Under the pieces are notes generated by a model, which was given only the letters and a program-made list of their open reading frames with translations, did not search any database and was not told the DNA's origin. A DNA stretch of 64,000 bases from Bog-756 sp035949055 (lineage in GTDB: Bacteria; Actinomycetota; Acidimicrobiia; Acidimicrobiales; RAAP-2), in contig DASZIO010000022.1 of NCBI GenBank assembly GCA_035949055.1, positions 4,278-68,277 on the forward strand, written 5' to 3'. Made by a program: the position numbers and the translations under genes. Position 1 is the first letter of the stretch. Every line of letters starts with the position of its first letter. Shown here in pieces: positions 41,360-49,269 of this stretch.

Positions 41360-41373
41360 CTCCCGTCCGGGAG
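41360..41373. terminator. Possible terminator hairpin between convergent genes
   Basis: CTCCC-GTCC-GGGAG is a 5-bp stem in the 154-bp gap between the membrane protein and the oligopeptidase. There is no T-tract. Confidence 0.3.
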
Positions 41374-41457
41374 GGTCTGTTCGCCGAGGCGGAGGGGGCC
41401 GCACTCTCCGACGATGTCGAGCGACCGGTGGTCGCCGCTCGCGATCGCCGTCGCTTT

Positions 41458-43668
41458 CTAGGCGTCGGCGAGGCCCACGGCGTCGAGGATGAACGAGTAG
41501 ACGAAAGCTTCGTCCCGCCACGCGTCGTAGCGACCCGACGGGCCGGCATGGCCCGCACCGAGCTCGGTCTTCAGCAGGACTCTGTTCTCCGGATTGGCCG
41601 CTCGGAGCTTGGCCACCCATTTGGTGGGTTCCCAGAACCCCACCCGGGGATCACTCAGTCCGGCGGTGGCCAGGATGTCCGGGTACCGGACCGGGCGTCC
41701 CGTGGCGTCGACCGATCGGACGTTGTCGTAGGGGGAGTACGACTTCATGACCCGGTAGCTGTCGGCGTCGGCCACCGGATTGCCCCACTCGTCCCACTCG
41801 AGCACCGTCAATGGGAGCGTGTCGTCCAGCATGGTGGTCAGGCAGTCGACGAAGGGCACCTCGGCCACCACCGCCCGGAACAGCTCGGGGGCCAGGTTGG
41901 CCACCGCGCCCATGAGGAGGCCCCCGGCGCTCCCGCCGCGGGCCACCAACCGGTCGGGCGAGGTCCAGCCCTCGCCGATCAGCGTCCGCGCGCAGGCGAT
42001 GAAGTCGGTGAACGTGTTGGGTTTCGCCGCCAACTTCCCCTCCTCGTACCAGGCTCGCCCCATCTCCCCGCCGCCGCGCACATGGGCGATGGCGAACACC
42101 ATGCCCCGGTCGAGCAGGCTCAGCCGGAGGGACGAGAACGTCGGATCCATCGACGCCTCGTAGGAGCCGTATCCATAGAGGAGACACGGCGCCCCACCCG
42201 TGGCGCCCCCCGGCCCGGATTCACCGGGCCGGACCACCAGGTCGGACCGGTAGACCAACGAGATGGGCACCCGGGCCCCGTCCTCGGCCACGGCCCAGGC
42301 GCGTTCGGTGCGGTACCGATCCGATTGGAAGTCGCCGAGCACGGGCTGGCGCTTGCGCAACATGGACCGCCCGGTCGGAAGGTCGAGGTCGTAGACGGAC
42401 CGCGGCGTGGCCAGCGAGGTGTACTCATAGCGGAGCGTCGTCGAGTCGTACTCCGGATTGGATCCGCCCCAGACCGTCGACGGAGTCTCTGGCCGGTCGA
42501 TCGCCCCGGAGTCACCGGAGGCATCGATGACGCGGATCCGGGTTTCCCCTCCCGCCCGCTCGTAGACGACCAACCATCCGGCGAACGGGTCGACGTTGTC
42601 CAGTCGAACGCCGGACCGGGACGGGATCACCTCCACCCAATTGTCCCGGGCGGGCGAATCGTCCGGAGCGGACATCAACCGGAAGTCCTCGGCACCGTCG
42701 TTGGTCACGATGAGGAACCGGCTGTCGCGCCCGCCGTCCGGTCCGCCCCGGTCGTGGGTGACCCGGTACTCGACCCCGTGGCGGCGGGGCTCGATGACCA
42801 CGAACGCTCCGAGGGGATCGTCGGCGCGGAGCGAGCGCACCTCGGTCGTCACCTTCGACTCCAGGTCCATCAGGATCCAGCGCTCGTCCTTGGTCCGGGA
42901 GACCGACAGGTAGAAGCTCTCGTCGGGCTCCTCGTAGACCAGCACATCGCTAGCCGGATCGGTGCCGACCTCGTGCCGCCAGAGCTGGTAAGGCCGCATG
43001 GCCTCGTCCACCCTCACGAAGAACACCGTGGTGTTGTCGTCGGCCCAGGCCGCCCCGTACGAGGTGTCCTCCAGCGACTCGGCCGACTCGATCCCGCCGT
43101 CGAGGTCGAGGAAGCGCATGGTGTAGCGCTCGGCCCCGTTGGTGTCGGTCGAGTAGAGCAGGCGGCGGTGATCGGGACTGACCTCGAGATTCCCGACAGC
43201 CAGGAAGTCGTGCCCCGCGGCCAGGAGGTTCTCGTCGAGGAGGACCTCCTCTCCGGGCAGGGGCTCCTGGCGGCCGGCGGAGGGTGAGCCCTCCGGCGCC
43301 GGTGTCGGCGGCCCGATGCCCGAGGCCGGGCACCGGCAGTGGATGCTGTAGCTGCTCCCCTCCAGGGTGCGGGTGTAGTAGAACCAGCTGCCCTTGCGGA
43401 CCGGGACCGACAGGTCGGTCTCCTCGATCCGGGCCACGATCTCCTCGAAGAGGGTGTCCCTCAGTCCCTGGGTGACGGCGGTCGTGGCCTCGGTGTAGGC
43501 GTTCTCGGCCTCCAGGTGGGCGATGACCTCCGGATCGTCCTTGTCGCGGAGCCAGTACCAGTCGTCGACCCGGACATCACCATGGGCCTCGAGCTCGACG
43601 GGGCGTCGCGCCGGGGCCGGGGGCTCGATCGCCGGCCTGGTGGCGCCCGGGGTGGGCTCGGCAACCAT
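41458..43668 (-). CDS. S9 family prolyl oligopeptidase / oligopeptidase B
   Basis: A 736-residue cytoplasmic serine peptidase. The N-terminal part (about 15-430) is a seven-blade propeller beginning DDWYWLRDKDDPEVIAHLEA, a strong S9A signature. The catalytic domain shows Ser in ARGGSAGGLLMG and the terminal His in GAGHAGPSGRYD. The pattern (YWLRD plus GGSAGGLLMG) is that of oligopeptidase B (PtrB), which cuts short peptides after basic residues. Start ATG 43668; the longer frame to 43824 crosses the divergent sufB promoter. CATCCT lies six bases upstream of the ATG. Confidence 0.9.
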   Translation of the reverse strand: MVAEPTPGATRPAIEPPAPARRPVELEAHGDVRVDDWYWLRDKDDPEVIAHLEAENAYTEATTAVTQGLRDTLFEEIVARIEETDLSVPVRKGSWFYYTRTLEGSSYSIHCRCPASGIGPPTPAPEGSPSAGRQEPLPGEEVLLDENLLAAGHDFLAVGNLEVSPDHRRLLYSTDTNGAERYTMRFLDLDGGIESAESLEDTSYGAAWADDNTTVFFVRVDEAMRPYQLWRHEVGTDPASDVLVYEEPDESFYLSVSRTKDERWILMDLESKVTTEVRSLRADDPLGAFVVIEPRRHGVEYRVTHDRGGPDGGRDSRFLIVTNDGAEDFRLMSAPDDSPARDNWVEVIPSRSGVRLDNVDPFAGWLVVYERAGGETRIRVIDASGDSGAIDRPETPSTVWGGSNPEYDSTTLRYEYTSLATPRSVYDLDLPTGRSMLRKRQPVLGDFQSDRYRTERAWAVAEDGARVPISLVYRSDLVVRPGESGPGGATGGAPCLLYGYGSYEASMDPTFSSLRLSLLDRGMVFAIAHVRGGGEMGRAWYEEGKLAAKPNTFTDFIACARTLIGEGWTSPDRLVARGGSAGGLLMGAVANLAPELFRAVVAEVPFVDCLTTMLDDTLPLTVLEWDEWGNPVADADSYRVMKSYSPYDNVRSVDATGRPVRYPDILATAGLSDPRVGFWEPTKWVAKLRAANPENRVLLKTELGAGHAGPSGRYDAWRDEAFVYSFILDAVGLADA

Positions 43669-43738
43669 CCGACCAGGATGGCACGTCCGCCTGGCCTGGA
43701 CGTTCGCCCCCGGTTCAGGCCGGGGCGAGGGGTTGTTA

Positions 43739-43756
43739 CTATCTGAATAGGAGAAA
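43739..43756 (+). promoter_or_regulatory. SUF element CTAT-CTGA-ATAG-GAGAAA before sufB
   Basis: An inverted repeat CTAT/ATAG with 4-bp centre, followed by GAGAAA. It overlaps TACTAT (43737-43742), a good -10 hexamer, and ends 33 bp before sufB. The same 18-bp layout occurs on the minus strand before the second sufC (53351-53368). A shared iron-sulfur or iron-dependent regulator is inferred. Confidence 0.6.
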
Positions 43757-43789
43757 TAGCGGCCCGCCGGGTCGCTGCCAGGGAGCGCG

Positions 43790-45190
43790 ATGACCACGAC
43801 CGACCTCGATCTCGGCAAGTACAAGCTTGGGTGGTCCGACGAAGAGGACTACGTCTTCAAGCCCAAGAAGGGCCTCAACGAGTCCATCGTGCGCGAAATG
43901 TCGGCCATGAAGAAAGAGCCCGACTGGATGCGCGACTTCCGCCTCCGCGCGCTGAGCCGATTCGAAAAGCGCCCCATGGCGGAGTGGTTCGCGGTCAACA
44001 TGCCGGACCTCGACTTCGACGACATCTACTACTACATCAAGCCCACGTCGGGGCAGGTCGAGGACTGGAGCGATCTCCCCGACAGCATCAAGAACACCTA
44101 CGAGAAGCTGGGCATCCCCGAAGCCGAGCGGAAGTACCTGGCCGGCGTCACCGCTCAGTACGAGTCGGAGGTGGTCTTCCACCGTAACCGCGAAGATCTC
44201 GAGGCCAAGGGCATCATCTTCTGCGACATGGACACCGCAGTGCGGGACTATCCCGAACTGGTCCACAAGTACTTCGGGAAGATCATCCCGCCCAACGACA
44301 ACAAGTTCGCCGCCCTCAACTCGGCGGTGTGGTCGGGTGGGTCGTTCATCTACGTGCCGCCGGGTGTGGTCGTCGACCAGCCGCTCCAGGCCTACTTCCG
44401 GATCAACGCCGAGAACATGGGGCAGTTCGAGCGCACGCTCATCATTGCCGACGTCGGCTCCCAGGTGCACTACATCGAGGGGTGCTCGGCACCGGTCTAC
44501 ACGACCGACTCGCTGCATTCCGCCGTGGTCGAATTGGTGGCGCTCGAAGGCTCCCGCATCACGTACACGACTATCCAGAACTGGTCGAACAACGTCTACA
44601 ACCTGGTGACCAAGCGGGCCCGGGCCGAGGCCGAGGCCCACGTCGAGTGGATCGACGGCAACATCGGCTCGCGGCTGACCATGAAGTACCCGTCGGTCTA
44701 CCTGATGGGGCCCAAGGCCTCGGGCGAGGTGCTGTCAGTCGCCTATGCCGGCGCCGGCCAGCACCAGGACGCCGGGGCCAAGATGTTCCACGTCGCCCCC
44801 GAGACCACCTCGACCATCATCTCCAAGTCGATCTCCAAGGACGCGGGCATGACCACGTACCGGGGCAAGGTGCACGTCGAGGAGGGGGCCAAACGGTCCA
44901 AGAGCTTCGTGCGCTGCGATGCATTGCTGCTCGACGACAGTTCGGTGTCCGAGACCAAGCCCTACATGGAGGTGGCCGAGCGCGATGCCCGCATCGGGCA
45001 CGAGGCCACCGTTTCGAAGGTCGGGGAAGAGCAGCTCTTCTACCTCATGAGCCGCGGCCTCTCGGAGACCCAGGCCATGGGCATGATCGTCAACGGGTTC
45101 ATCGAGCCGATCACCCGTACCCTGCCGATGGAGTACGCCGTCGAATGGAGTCGGTTGATCGAGCTGCAGATGGAAGGTTCGGTGGGCTGA
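43790..45190 (+). CDS. sufB: Fe-S cluster scaffold component SufB
   Basis: A 466-residue SufB, the scaffold of the SufBCD complex. Expected features are present: IKPTSGQVEDWSDLPDSIKN, YESEVVFHRN, the AYFRINAENMGQFERTLIIA beta-helix core, HYIEGCSAPVYT, and the conserved end VRCDALLLDDSSVSETKPYM then the EATVSKVGEEQLFYLMSRGL region. GGGAG lies four bases before ATG 43790. It is the first gene of SUF unit A and starts downstream of the CTAT-N4-ATAG element. Confidence 0.96.
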   Translation: MTTTDLDLGKYKLGWSDEEDYVFKPKKGLNESIVREMSAMKKEPDWMRDFRLRALSRFEKRPMAEWFAVNMPDLDFDDIYYYIKPTSGQVEDWSDLPDSIKNTYEKLGIPEAERKYLAGVTAQYESEVVFHRNREDLEAKGIIFCDMDTAVRDYPELVHKYFGKIIPPNDNKFAALNSAVWSGGSFIYVPPGVVVDQPLQAYFRINAENMGQFERTLIIADVGSQVHYIEGCSAPVYTTDSLHSAVVELVALEGSRITYTTIQNWSNNVYNLVTKRARAEAEAHVEWIDGNIGSRLTMKYPSVYLMGPKASGEVLSVAYAGAGQHQDAGAKMFHVAPETTSTIISKSISKDAGMTTYRGKVHVEEGAKRSKSFVRCDALLLDDSSVSETKPYMEVAERDARIGHEATVSKVGEEQLFYLMSRGLSETQAMGMIVNGFIEPITRTLPMEYAVEWSRLIELQMEGSVG

Positions 45191-45266
45191 CCACCGGCCG
45201 GATCGACCGGCGCGGCTCGGGCGCCGGCGAGCTGCGGGCGGCCGCTCGGAAAGGCAGAATGTCGCC

Positions 45267-45611
45267 ATGGCGATGAGGGAAGAGTGCAAGCACTTCCAGA
45301 GCCGCACCTACGATTCGGGTGAGGTGGCCCGGTTCTGCAACCTGGACCTGGCCCCCGAGGCGCCCTGGCGCTGTCCGGACAACTGCCCCTCCTACTCGAG
45401 GCGCCTGGCCGACGTCGGCTGGGCCCACGGGTCACTGGTGGAGCCCAAGCTCGAACCCATGCCAGACGTCCCCGGCGACGAGGCGGCCAAGCTGCTCGAC
45501 CAGGCTGAGAACATCATCAACTCGGTCGGTCCCGAGGTCGTCGCCGAGGTCGAGGAGGAGGATCGGCGCGAGCAGCGCAGCGAGCGGCGCTGGTGGCGCC
45601 GCCGCCGCTGA
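45267..45611 (+). CDS. Small Cys-rich protein between sufB and sufD, 114 aa
   Basis: A 114-residue protein with four cysteines close to the N-terminus: Cys7 (EECKHF), Cys24 (RFCNLD), Cys36 and Cys40 (RCPDNCPSY). This could be a metal or Fe-S site. The rest is acidic and helical, ending in an Arg/Trp-rich tail (RRWWRRRR). I do not recognise the family. Position in SUF unit A suggests a role in cluster assembly or sensing. CAGAAT lies six bases before ATG 45267, so it may have its own leaderless start. Confidence 0.75.
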   Translation: MAMREECKHFQSRTYDSGEVARFCNLDLAPEAPWRCPDNCPSYSRRLADVGWAHGSLVEPKLEPMPDVPGDEAAKLLDQAENIINSVGPEVVAEVEEEDRREQRSERRWWRRRR

Positions 45612-45673
45612 CCGTCGAGTGGCGCCGTCGGCACCGGGACGATCCTCGACGCGAACCCGAGGTGGCCCGCCGA

Positions 45674-46534
45674 TCAGTTCCCGGTGAACACCCCTGGCCG
45701 CTTCTCCATGAAGGCGGTCATAGCCTCGGTGAGATCGTCGGAGGCGAGGAAGCCGGCGTTCCAGGTGGCCACGAACTCGAGACCCTCCACCACCGATCGC
45801 CCCTCGCCTGCGGTGAGCACGGCCTTGGTGCCCTGGACGGCGAGCGGCGAATTGGCGGCGATGACCGCGGCCAACGACCGTGCGTCGACGAGCAGCTGCT
45901 CGGGGTCCGCACTGACGTCGTTGACCAGACCGATCGACTGCGCTCGGGCCGCGGTGATGTCTTTCCCGGTGTAGGCCAGCTCGGCCAGGTGGCCCTTCCC
46001 GATGATGTGCGGCAGGCGCTGGAGGCTGCCGAGGTCGGCCACGATCGCCACCTTGGTCTCCCGGACGGAGAACACGGCGTCCGCGCTGGCCAACCGGATG
46101 TCACAGGCCGCGGCCAGGTCCACCCCACCGCCGATGCAGTAGCCGTGGACGGCGGCGACGGTCGGCAGCGGGCAGTCGGCCACCGCGCTCACCGACGCCT
46201 GGAGTCGCTGGATCTCGGCTCGGGCCGATCGGGCCCGGGCGGCCATCGAGACCGGGGCGCCGTTGCCGGGGGACGGCCCGGTCAGGCCCGCCATGGCCAC
46301 CAGGTCGAGCCCGACCGAGAAATGAGGCCCCCTGGCCGCGACCACGACCACCCGGAGCGCGGGGTCGGAACCGATGGCGGCCATGGCCCGGGGCAGGTCG
46401 GACCAGAAGGCGGGCCCCATGGCGTTGCGCTTCTCGGGACGGTCCAACCACAAGATGGCCACCGGCCCGTCCGCCTCGATGGTGAGGACGTCGGACGAGA
46501 AGGATTCGACGCCGGGACAAGATGGCGAAGGCAT
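45674..46534 (-). CDS. Enoyl-CoA hydratase/isomerase, dienoyl-CoA-isomerase-like
   Basis: A 286-residue crotonase. Oxyanion segments: GPHFSVGLDLVAM and VHGYCIGGGVDLAAACDIRL. The stretch SVRETKVAIVADLGSLQRLP is typical of delta3,5-delta2,4-dienoyl-CoA isomerases (ECH1), where Asp and Glu replace the hydratase pair. It lies antisense inside SUF unit A, an odd position for a lipid gene. ATG 46534 has TACGCT (46541-46546) six bases upstream. Confidence 0.88.
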   Translation of the reverse strand: MPSPSCPGVESFSSDVLTIEADGPVAILWLDRPEKRNAMGPAFWSDLPRAMAAIGSDPALRVVVVAARGPHFSVGLDLVAMAGLTGPSPGNGAPVSMAARARSARAEIQRLQASVSAVADCPLPTVAAVHGYCIGGGVDLAAACDIRLASADAVFSVRETKVAIVADLGSLQRLPHIIGKGHLAELAYTGKDITAARAQSIGLVNDVSADPEQLLVDARSLAAVIAANSPLAVQGTKAVLTAGEGRSVVEGLEFVATWNAGFLASDDLTEAMTAFMEKRPGVFTGN

Positions 46535-46540
46535 GGCACG

Positions 46541-46546
46541 AGCGTA
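46541..46546 (-). promoter_or_regulatory. -10 element TACGCT, leaderless dienoyl-CoA-isomerase-like gene
   Basis: On the minus strand TACGCT plus 6 nt leads to ATG 46534. The same hexamer and spacing precede the metallo-hydrolase at 56369. Confidence 0.45.
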
Positions 46547-46614
46547 GGCGCCGATGCCGCGGGGCGTCGCCCCGTCCGCCGCCCGGCTCGGGCCGGGCGG
46601 CTGGCACCGACGGG

Positions 46615-46620
46615 TACTAT
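46615..46620 (+). promoter_or_regulatory. -10 element TACTAT of the sufD transcript
   Basis: TACTAT would start transcription near 46627, giving a short leader with AGAGG at 46656-46660 before sufD. It lies downstream of the only canonical in-frame start (ATG 46522). Confidence 0.4.
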
Positions 46621-46668
46621 GGGCTGGAGGCTCGGGATCCGGGCCTCCCTTCGCGAGAGGCTGTTGTC

Positions 46669-48021
46669 CTGACCACCTTCACCCCCGAATTGGCCGCTGC
46701 CCTGCCCGGGCCCAGCTGGTTGCAGCAGCGTCGGGGGGCAGCGGCCGAGTCCTTCTCCTCGCTTCCCCTGCCCACCGAGAAGGACGAGGTCTGGCGATAC
46801 AGCCGGATCGACCAGCTCGACCTCGACCGGTTCCACCCGGTGACTGCCCCGTCGAAGGGGCCTTCGGACCGGGCGGTGGTGCTTTCCTCGGAGCCGGTCC
46901 GCTCCCTGGTGGACGGCCTGGGGCCCCGGTCGGCCCTCATGGTGACGGTGGATGGTGTGCTGGCCACCGTGGCCTCAGCGGTCGATGACCGCCTCCTCGC
47001 CCTCGGCCGCCTGTCCGAGCTCGACCGGTCCGGCACCCTGCTCGGCTCGGTGGTGAGCGACCCACACGAATTCCAGCTCCTTAACGATGCCTTCGCGACC
47101 GAGCCCCTCGTCGTCGACATCGCCCCGGGTGCCACCGTCGACGAGCCCATCGTGGTCGTGCACGTCGTGACGGGCGCAGAGGGAGATGCCCTCTTCCCCC
47201 GGACGGTGGTCCGCGCCGGAGCCGGGTCGGTGGCGGGGCTGGTGGAGATCGCGGTGGGTACCGGCACCGCGCTCCTGGCCGACGGGACCGCGCCGGCGGC
47301 CACTCCCGTCGTCCAGCCCGGTGCCGCCGCGCCCGAGCACCTGGTAGCTCCGGTCACCGAAGTGCGGGTGTCCGACGACGCCACGTTGTCCTTCGTGAGC
47401 GTCCAGTCCCTCGGCCCCAACGCCTGGGTGCTGGCCCATCAGGCCAGCGTTATCGGCGACAACGCCACGCTCAAGAGCTTCGCGGTGGCCCTGGGTGGCG
47501 GCTACGCCCGGCTGCGAACCGACTCGGCCCTGGCCGGAGAGTCAGGGACGAGCCTCCTGCGGGCCGCATTCATCGGGCGTGACGACCAGATGCTCGACTT
47601 CCGCACGCTCCAGGATCACCTGGCTCCCCGAACCACCAGCGATCTCCTGTTCATGGGGGCCGTGGCTGACCGCTCTCATTCGGTCTACAGCGGGCTGATC
47701 CGGGTTCGACGGGGCGCCGTCCGGGCCGACGCCATGCAGACCAACCACAATCTCGTACTCGACGAGGGGGCCCATGCGGACTCCGTGCCGAACCTCGACA
47801 TCGAGGAGAACGATGTTCGATGCAGCCACGGCTCGACCGTCGGGCCCGTCGACGAGGACCAGCGGTACTACCTGGAGTCGCGAGGGATCGAGCCGGCCAT
47901 GGCCGAACAGCTCATCGTGGCCGGGTTCTTCGAGGCCATCGCCGACGAAGTCCCGATCAGCGGCACCCGACCGACTATTGCTCGGGCCTTGGCCGAACGG
48001 ACCGGGGCGCACGGTGTCTGA
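46669..48021 (+). CDS. sufD: Fe-S cluster assembly protein SufD, probable CTG start
   Basis: A 450-residue SufD, partner of SufB in the SufBCD complex. Conserved parts: PTEKDEVWRYSRIDQLDLDR at the N-terminus, VAPVTEVRVSDDATLSFVSV, and the C-terminal MQTNHNLVLDEGAHADSVPN, RCSHGSTVGPVDEDQRYYLE. The protein should start at LTTFTPELAAALPG, where the codon is CTG 46669 with AGAGG eight bases upstream. No ATG, GTG or TTG is in frame there; the only canonical one, ATG 46522, lies upstream of the likely promoter and inside the antisense neighbour. A CTG start is my reading. Confidence 0.9.
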   Translation: MTTFTPELAAALPGPSWLQQRRGAAAESFSSLPLPTEKDEVWRYSRIDQLDLDRFHPVTAPSKGPSDRAVVLSSEPVRSLVDGLGPRSALMVTVDGVLATVASAVDDRLLALGRLSELDRSGTLLGSVVSDPHEFQLLNDAFATEPLVVDIAPGATVDEPIVVVHVVTGAEGDALFPRTVVRAGAGSVAGLVEIAVGTGTALLADGTAPAATPVVQPGAAAPEHLVAPVTEVRVSDDATLSFVSVQSLGPNAWVLAHQASVIGDNATLKSFAVALGGGYARLRTDSALAGESGTSLLRAAFIGRDDQMLDFRTLQDHLAPRTTSDLLFMGAVADRSHSVYSGLIRVRRGAVRADAMQTNHNLVLDEGAHADSVPNLDIEENDVRCSHGSTVGPVDEDQRYYLESRGIEPAMAEQLIVAGFFEAIADEVPISGTRPTIARALAERTGAHGV

Positions 48022-48421
48022 CGGCGCGGAGCGGGCCGACGAGGCCGAGTCCGTGGGGGCGGAACGGTCCGACCAGGCCGAGTCCGTGGCCGACGGTGCG
48101 GGCCGGTCGCACACCGTTCGCTTGTGCGGCCGGGACGATCTTGCCGACGGGGAGGCCATGCGCTTCGACGTTGCCGGGCTCCGCATCGCCCTGGTCCGCA
48201 TCGGCGACCGGTTCCATGCCATCGGGGACCGTTGCAGTCACGAGGACTTCTCACTGGCCGAGGGAGAGGTGTGGGCCGACGAGTGCGAGATCGAGTGTGC
48301 CAAGCACGGGTCGACCTTTGACCTCCTGACCGGGGAACCGTGCTCGCTGCCGGCCACTCGCCCGGTGCCCGTCTACCGGGTGACGGTCGAGGGCGACGAC
48401 GTGTCGCTGGTCGTCCCGTGA
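48014..48421 (+). CDS. Rieske-type [2Fe-2S] ferredoxin of the SUF cluster
   Basis: A 135-residue protein. The first ~35 residues are acidic and disordered. The Rieske site C-x-H-x18-C-x2-H is complete: RCSHEDFSLAEG and ECAKHGSTFDL. Such small Rieske ferredoxins are common in actinobacterial SUF operons and may pass electrons. The start GTG 48014 overlaps the sufD end by 8 bp, and its stop overlaps the sufC start by four bases (GTGA). Confidence 0.9.
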   Translation: MSDGAERADEAESVGAERSDQAESVADGAGRSHTVRLCGRDDLADGEAMRFDVAGLRIALVRIGDRFHAIGDRCSHEDFSLAEGEVWADECEIECAKHGSTFDLLTGEPCSLPATRPVPVYRVTVEGDDVSLVVP

Positions 48422-49164
48422 GCACCGGTGAGCTCAGTATCGAGGGCCTGCGGGCCGGGCTGCCGGGCCGCGAGATCCTGCGCGGGGTCACCTTGACGGT
48501 GCGGAGCGGCGAAGTCCACGCCGTCATGGGACCGAACGGGTCGGGCAAGAGCACGCTGGCCCATGTGTTGATGGGTCGACCCGGCTACGAGGTGCTGGAC
48601 GGGTCGGTGACCCTCGACGGCATCGACCTGCTGGCCCTCCCGACATGGCAGCGCGCCCGGGCCGGCTTGTTCCTCGGGATGCAACATCCGATCGAGGTGC
48701 CGGGAGTCTCGCTGGCGCAGTCGCTGACGGCGGCCCGTCGAAGCGTGCGCGCTGACGAAGCCGGCGCCGAGCTTCCCGACGTCGGCGCCCGGTTGCGGGC
48801 CGAGGCGGGTCGCATCGGATTCGACGAGCGGTTCCTCGATCGACCGCTCAACGTCGACCTGTCGGGTGGGGAGCGCAAGCGGAACGAGACCATCCAGCTC
48901 GGGGTCCTCCGGCCCCGCTTCGCCGTCCTGGACGAGATCGATTCCGGGCTCGACATCGATGCGCTCGCCGCCGTCGGGAAGCGCGTGGAGGAGGCCACCA
49001 CCGAGTGGGACCTCGGCGTGCTGGCCATCACCCACTTCCGCCGTCTGCTCGCCGTGCTGCGGCCGGACGTCGTCCACGTACTGTCCGACGGCCGGGTGGT
49101 GGCGAGCGGCGAGCCCGAGCTGGCTGACATCGTCGACCGGACGGGGTACGGATCCTTCTCCTGA
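48418..49164 (+). CDS. sufC: SufC ATPase of SUF unit A
   Basis: A 248-residue ABC-type ATPase of the SufBCD complex. Walker A GPNGSGKST, Q-loop region FLGMQHPIEVPGVS, signature LSGGERKRNE, Walker B VLDEIDSGLDIDAL (with Glu) and switch His in ITHFRRLL. The MQHPIEVPGVS wording is close to the usual actinobacterial SufC. A second sufC lies at 52526. A GCGCC-GGA-GGCGC hairpin follows the stop (49187-49199). Confidence 0.93.
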   Translation: MSTGELSIEGLRAGLPGREILRGVTLTVRSGEVHAVMGPNGSGKSTLAHVLMGRPGYEVLDGSVTLDGIDLLALPTWQRARAGLFLGMQHPIEVPGVSLAQSLTAARRSVRADEAGAELPDVGARLRAEAGRIGFDERFLDRPLNVDLSGGERKRNETIQLGVLRPRFAVLDEIDSGLDIDALAAVGKRVEEATTEWDLGVLAITHFRRLLAVLRPDVVHVLSDGRVVASGEPELADIVDRTGYGSFS

Positions 49165-49186
49165 CCCGGCTCGCCCATCCGACCTT

Positions 49187-49199
49187 GCGCCGGAGGCGC
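49187..49199 (+). terminator. Possible terminator hairpin behind sufC
   Basis: GCGCC-GGA-GGCGC lies 22 bp after the sufC stop and ahead of the LytR-type gene's own promoter. There is no T-tract. Confidence 0.3.
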
Positions 49200-49255
49200 C
49201 GTCGGTCCGGCTCGACGCCGGCCGGGGTTGTCCCGAATTCCCGAAGCCCGGTTGG

Positions 49256-49261
49256 TAGCGT
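49256..49261 (+). promoter_or_regulatory. -10 element TAGCGT, leaderless LytR-type gene
   Basis: TAGCGT plus 8 nt leads to ATG 49270. The same hexamer with 7-nt spacing precedes the gene at 57616. Confidence 0.45.
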
Positions 49262-49269
49262 CTGCCTCC

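Noticed and set aside
46522..46668. ATG 46522 as start of sufD
   Set aside because: It lies upstream of the likely -10 element, overlaps the antisense gene's start and adds 49 residues of Arg/Gly/Pro-rich sequence.
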